64,000 bases of DNA from Cryptomeria japonica (Eukaryota > Streptophyta > Pinopsida > Cupressales > Cupressaceae), in assembly GCF_030272615.1 (NCBI RefSeq), contig NC_081412.1, positions 674,310,323 through 674,374,322 on the forward strand, written 5' to 3'. The stretch's first letter is position 1. Each line of letters begins with the position of its first letter. The position numbers were made by a program, and so were the translations under genes. Positions 59,115-64,000 of this stretch are shown here, piece after piece. The notes under the pieces were generated by a model. It had not been told where the DNA came from, searched no databases, and worked only from the letters and a program-made list of their open reading frames with translations.

Positions 59115-61741
59115 CTAAACTTGTGGTGGATCATCAAAATCAAGCCTCTTCGATGCAGTACATGGCTCTTGTAGATGGCTGCAAAACCACAATTCAAAAG
59201 CCAAGTTAGAATTATTTTGTAGAAAATAGCTCACAATTAACAACATAACTATGCATTTAACTATAATTCCTTTGCAATTGAAATGTAGATTACCTCATCA
59301 GCTGATCTAGGAGCTAATGTCTTTGCTCTCCTCTCCTTGTCACTCTTAGGACTTTTCTTGAAGACATACTTAAATGGATCCATGTTACGGCCGTACCGCG
59401 AAGGGGTCTATTGTAGGTTAAATGTACAATTAATACAATGTACTAACATAAATATATCAAAAACACTTAAAAGCTATAATATAGAGAACAATGACATACC
59501 TGTGCCTGAGATGCTTCTCCAATGGACTGAGGATGGCTCACCATCGATGGAGAAACTGTCGCTATTACATATACAAAAAATATTTTTAAGATTAAATACA
59601 ATTAATAAAATGATAAGTATTGTAGGTTAAAAACAATTAATTTTACATATCAAACAAAAGTGTACTGGATCCTGAGATGCTTCTCTAGTGCATGGAGGAG
59701 GGTTCTCCATTGATGAAATAGGTATGGATATTTCTTGTATTAAAAAATTAAAAGACTATAATATATCACAAGTTCACATGTACGCGTGCATATAATCATG
59801 AAATCAAGAAAATAAAGTAGAGATACATACCTCCACCCTCTCTTGATCCACAGGCGAATCAGGTGCATTCAACAAATCCACATAGCTCAATGGTCGTTGT
59901 ACATGTAAAATAGACAAAAAAACACTAATCAATCTACAAACCCCAACTAATACTTGATTTCAACATTTTCAAACAATTGTACAACTAAAAATGTGTTCAA
60001 TTACCTTCTTCCCACATTTTGGCGTCTTCGAGGAATTCTTTTTCTTAGGACGAGTCCTAGACGTGGAGGGGGTACCCTAAAAAAACAAAATTAACATGAG
60101 ATATTAGTACAAATAATAAATTAAACATAATTTTAAAAATCTAAAATGAAATGACTTGCATATTCCATCAAAACAATACATAAAAAGGGTTGTACAAAAT
60201 ATGATACCATATAGCCTTGTAGGCCAAAATCGATCGCAGAGAGCATGATGTCATCAATCTGAGACATTTGGTCCCTTGTCAACACCTACAAACCAAAAAT
60301 TGGACCAAGAATTAAAGATAATTATTATATCTTGTATTTTTTTGAATTCAAAGTGTACTATTCTATTTTAACATGTTACAAAATTTATACCTCAGGCATC
60401 GAAGTTGTAGCTATAGTAACTGGGGGAGGAGTATGGGATACCGCTGCTGCATCCTGAAATGCATATTATTTGTCTCAATTTAAATTGATGTATAAATGAA
60501 AATTCATTTATGTAATTACAAATTTAAAGTGACTGATAAATAAAATGCTATGAATTCAAATCAACACACCTATGTCTGCCGCTCATGGGAAAACACCATG
60601 TCCATCAACTCATCTGTTAGCACAAAATCCTCAGCCGTGTGGGCCTGACATCTACTCCTGCAAATTGTGCATGGATGAGATGAGGATCCATCTACACCGG
60701 TTGCATCATCTATCCCTTATCATATCCCCGAGCAACTAATACGCATATGTTGGATGGGCTCTTTGTCGCCACCTAATGGCTCATCATCCAATATAATAGG
60801 GTGTGCTAACGACTTCCCATGCTGGGTGATGGCACCAGTCAACGTTGTGGCCACCTAAAGAGTCTGTAGCTCCATCAACTCTTTCAACTCTACTGGGACA
60901 GCCTGATGCACATTGGGTTTGGGTGTTGGGGGGCGACGACTCTCCGTGAGTAATCACCTGCAGGCTCTAGGTCTATCTTGAGAAGAGCCACCACCTCTAC
61001 CATGGAACTCTCTCAAGTCAAAATAGTTTGGGCTCACATTGAGCACAAACTCACAATATACTTTTCTCAAAAAATATAATGGCACCTCATAATTATTACA
61101 AGGTGGATCATCAAAGACCATCCACCACCTCTGCCAAAAAAGATTCTTCATCTGCACATTGGTACACCAATGTATGGGAAACCTCTTTGCATTAAGAGGT
61201 AATGACTGAACAGTTTTGGGATCAACAAAAAGGGCACATATTTGTTGTTTACTAATATTTTTGTTTTTTACTCCCTCATATGATGGCCCATTGGCATAGA
61301 ATTGACGGCACCTATCCCTAAAAATTCCCCATTTGGTAATTTGTGTGGAAACAACTATGGTACCACTAGCTAATATTTCTAGGTTAGTGGTGAGGGATTG
61401 ATGATGCTCAAGTTTGGATGTTTTCAATTTAACAACCAGTCTATTGATTTTAGATGTATTTTGTCCTAACTGATTAATTAATTGCTCCTATGTTTTGGGT
61501 GTGCGGTTAAAAGGAGGAATTGGGGTCTATCTTGTGGGTTTTCAGGAGGTGCATTTGGTTGTTCTTGTGGATTTTCAAGAGGTGCATTTGGTTGTTCTTG
61601 TTGTGGATTAGAAGAATCTAGTTTTTGAAACAAAAAATGAAAAAACCTAATCAAAATTAATGAAATTAAATTCAAAATGTAAAACAAATTGAACAAATAG
61701 GAAAGAAAGATAAAAATAAACAAAAACTAACCTTGATCCAT
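59115..61741 (-). pseudogene. Unrecognised ~10-exon gene, disrupted; possibly transposon-encoded
   Basis: Splice-consistent exons on the minus strand: 61741-61732 (ATGGATCAAG), 61617-60570, 60453-60391, 60285-60208, 60076-60005, ~59899-59831, ~59733-59666, ~59566-59500, 59407-59294, 59165-59115. Most introns are GT-AG and several exons are exact multiples of three. The protein starts MDQDSSNPQQEQPN with an 11-residue repeat (EQPNAPLENPQ / EQPNAPPENPQ), then a conserved-looking core (ITKWGIFRDRCRQFYANGPS, VDPKTVQSLPL, NLFWQRWWMVFDDPP, LREFHGRGGG), a Cys/His cluster (HPCTICRSRCQAH) and short polar exons ending KRLDFDDPPQV. Lesions: a frameshift and TAG near 61485, TGA near 60955 and further stops in the long exon; one acceptor (near 59900) appears to have lost its AG. 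I do not know the family. The CpG-rich array upstream hints at a transposon gene. Confidence 0.55.
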
Positions 61742-62142
61742 AGTCTGGAGGAGAAATCTAGCACCCCATTCGTGGTTTAGGAGAGAAAATGAAGAAAAAA
61801 AGAAGTTAAAATGAGCTATTCACGAGAAAATAAGACCCAGTTTTTTTAAAAAAATATTGACAGGCACCGCGTCCGCGGTTCTCTTGGGATTATTAGCGCG
61901 TACGCTCTCATTTTCCTATAAGTAGTGTGTACATGCTCATTTTCCTAGAGGTAGCGCATACACGCTCTTTTCCTAAAAGCAGCATGTACGCGCTACCTTC
62001 TCTAGGCTCGGGAACAACAAACCTAAGCGTGTACACGATGAATTCAAATTTAAGAACCACGTACGCGCTGCTTGGTTTTCCAATTTTTTTTTGGGTGGTG
62101 TCCACTTTTCTGACCACCATCTTTGTGCACATACCCAATAAC
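61742..62142 (-). repeat. CpG-rich GCGCGTACG array and outer edge of family X, right copy
   Basis: Upstream of the pseudogene's start codon, words such as AGCGCGTACATGCTGC, AGCGTGTATGCGCTAC and GAGCGTACGCGCTAATA (minus strand) repeat every 30-60 bp from 62080 to 61860. The block 62140-62088 (minus strand: GGGTATGTGCACAAAGATGG, then TGGTCA) matches 25206-25262 on the plus strand. Together they look like the terminal and subterminal part of a mobile element whose gene is the one to the left. Confidence 0.55.
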
Positions 62143-63825
62143 CAAATTAAAATTTGAATAATTAAATTTGAGGGGTCATATATACAAGCATGAGACCATT
62201 GTTACAATTGTGGAGTTGACCCCAAGATACATAAGTGGTAATGTTTGTATAAAGAATGAATATATGGACATGTATAGTGCAATAAATAAGGGATGTGTAG
62301 AAATGAATAAGATATGGATAAAAATGTGGAAAATTATGTAGATATATAAAAGTGTTCAAGATAAGGAAATGAGTCCAAATTTGCACAAGATTGAATATTT
62401 ATAGATATACAATTTATTTAAGGAATTCTCTCAAAATAGAGAAAAAATAATTTGAAATTGACTTGTGTACATGAAAATATTTCATTGTCAATACATGTAT
62501 AAGCATGCAAGTTATACATTGAATTAGTCAAATTTATATAATGAAACAAATTGATTTTATTCACATGATTCACTTTTTCCTAAATGTGTATAACTCTTAC
62601 CTTAGATTTACATGAGAGAGTATATTAAAAAATATGTCAAATGCTCCTCTAAAAGACAAGGGTGCTTGAATTTATATCTATAAATATATGAAAATAAATC
62701 CCATTAAAATAGTTAAAAAATTACTTGTAAGAAGAATAGTTAATTATTATCTACTAAGATTAGGTATGTAGTACATCTGCATAGAGATAAGTGATGGAAT
62801 GCAATAATAATATATTTAAAAAGTTATGAATGAAAATTCTTACATTGGTTGAGTGATATATTCAAGGGGCATCTCATTGAACTAACACTAAGAATTGGGT
62901 ACACCTTTGGAATAGTGAATTCATACCTTTCAATGTTCCTCTTTATTTAATTCACTTAAGCTATGCTATCTGTTTCATAAAATAATGATTGTATAAGTGG
63001 AATGGTTTCAGCTAGAAATTGGCACTTAACGTAATATAATAACATGTACAATAGAAGAATGCAACAATGTAAATAATTAGAAATATAAGAAAATTAATTA
63101 AAAATACTTAAAAATAATAGGCACCTATGAGGGGTCAAACCCCTAAAAATATCCAAAAAGGAATAGAATTCACATTATGATGTCCTCTTAGACCTCCTTG
63201 GCTATGTAGATCTACTAGTTGATCTAGCTACATATGACGATGACATCTAATCTATAGGTAATACTTGCTCATATAGATGTTGATAGTACTCAATCTCATG
63301 TGAACCTATCCATCTTAACCATTAAAGAATCCAGTTCCTATGTACCTAATAGTCCTTGAGCTTGATGATAGTTACCTGAACCCATTGCAAATACCATTGA
63401 GCTTACTTTAGTTGAATGGTTAGTGCATCTCTCTCTGATATTCGTTGAGCTCCCCCCCACCTTCTCATCTTTGAGGTCAAGCCTCATCCCCCTCCCTCAT
63501 AACTATGTCTAGCCGTCTCTAGAGGCTATCCCCTTAGCTCACTCGACATCCATTTCCTCATGCAATCTATCACTCTCTAACTATAAGATATCCATCCCTT
63601 TTAGTACTTGATCTCTTGTATGAGCCTCATCTATATTTTTCTAACATAAATTTAAAATTGATAACATCGTGGCTATCTACACATGTGTGTCCTCCTCCTC
63701 CTTCACATCCTATTGATCCTCATCTAACTCCATCTCCTCAACCTTGCCTCCACCTTCTCCTTGTCTTGTCATTGATGGACCCTGTCACCACCAATATTTT
63801 TTAGACCTACTCCACATCTCTGCCT
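62143..63825. repeat. 1.7-kb dispersed repeat, copy 2
   Basis: Same-orientation match to 22640-24335 along its whole length (CATGAGACCATTGTTACAAT, ATGAGAGAGTATATTAAAAA, TTCACATCCTATTGATCCTC). No coding frame. Confidence 0.7.
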
Positions 63826-64000
63826 CCTGAATGTTTATCGATTTGGCCATATGGGACCAAATATAATCTTAAATCTTCCCAAGTGCAAAGATTCATAGTA
63901 AATTTGGAAAACTAATCTTGAGGAGTATGGATGCCTTTCTTGTGAAAGCACAAAGTATAAACCCATGGTAAATGAGCCAAGGGAAGACCCTAAACACAGA
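63826..64000. other. Window end, nothing recognised
   Basis: Sequence after the dispersed repeat differs from the DNA after copy 1 and shows no gene or motif. Confidence 0.4.

Overview
The window looks like nuclear DNA of a seed plant with a large, repeat-packed genome. A conifer or other gymnosperm is my best guess, from the mix of degraded Ty3/gypsy and Copia-type elements, very low gene density and the style of the proteins; the species cannot be read from the sequence. I see one convincing intact host gene, its broken tandem copy, and about 55 kb of nested, mostly decayed mobile and tandem repeats. No tRNA, rRNA, organelle insert or CRISPR was seen.

Layout. 1-4943: 3' end of a gag-only gypsy-type element (gag/protease-like frame with one stop, polypurine tract, long LTR). 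4944-7894: probable LTR, primer binding site and gag pseudogene of a second gypsy element. 8099-10516: a complete small non-autonomous LTR element with 5-bp target duplication ATAAT. 10640-11510: a miniature LTR element (TRIM). 11511-21046: segmental duplication carrying two LRR receptor kinases of the FLS2/EFR/Xa21 type (subfamily XII, non-RD), both on the minus strand. The 12680-15473 copy is a 5'-truncated pseudogene; the 17763-20974 copy is open throughout with one 104-nt intron. 21047-31445: dispersed repeats, a fold-back element, pieces of an unclassified element, pyrimidine microsatellites and low-complexity DNA. 31460-35343: a 3.9-kb minisatellite whose 20-bp unit occurs in both orientations. 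35344-48257: a 12.9-kb minus-strand gypsy element (LTR, leader, gag, protease, integrase tail, no reverse transcriptase) with a plant mobile domain (PMD) gene antisense to it. 48258-51453: a second PMD segment sharing the right-hand LTR, cut off at 51453. 51454-56036: an unrecognised spliced reading frame interrupted by a rearranged minus-strand Copia-type element (52230-55924) that has one LTR and a palindromic end. 56681-58590: 359-bp tandem repeat. 59115-61741: an unrecognised, roughly ten-exon minus-strand pseudogene, followed by a CpG-rich repeat array and a second copy of a 1.7-kb dispersed repeat.

How the parts relate. The intact receptor kinase should be a plasma-membrane immune-type receptor with a short TATA promoter. 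Nearly all the rest is TE-derived. Most stop codons in the TE frames look like C-to-T or G-to-A changes, as expected from long-term cytosine methylation. The most unusual structures are the palindromic one-LTR Copia element flanked by a 59-bp duplication, the two-orientation minisatellite with higher-order repeats, and the gypsy element that carries both an antisense PMD gene and 20-bp CACAGACGCG arrays in opposite orientations.
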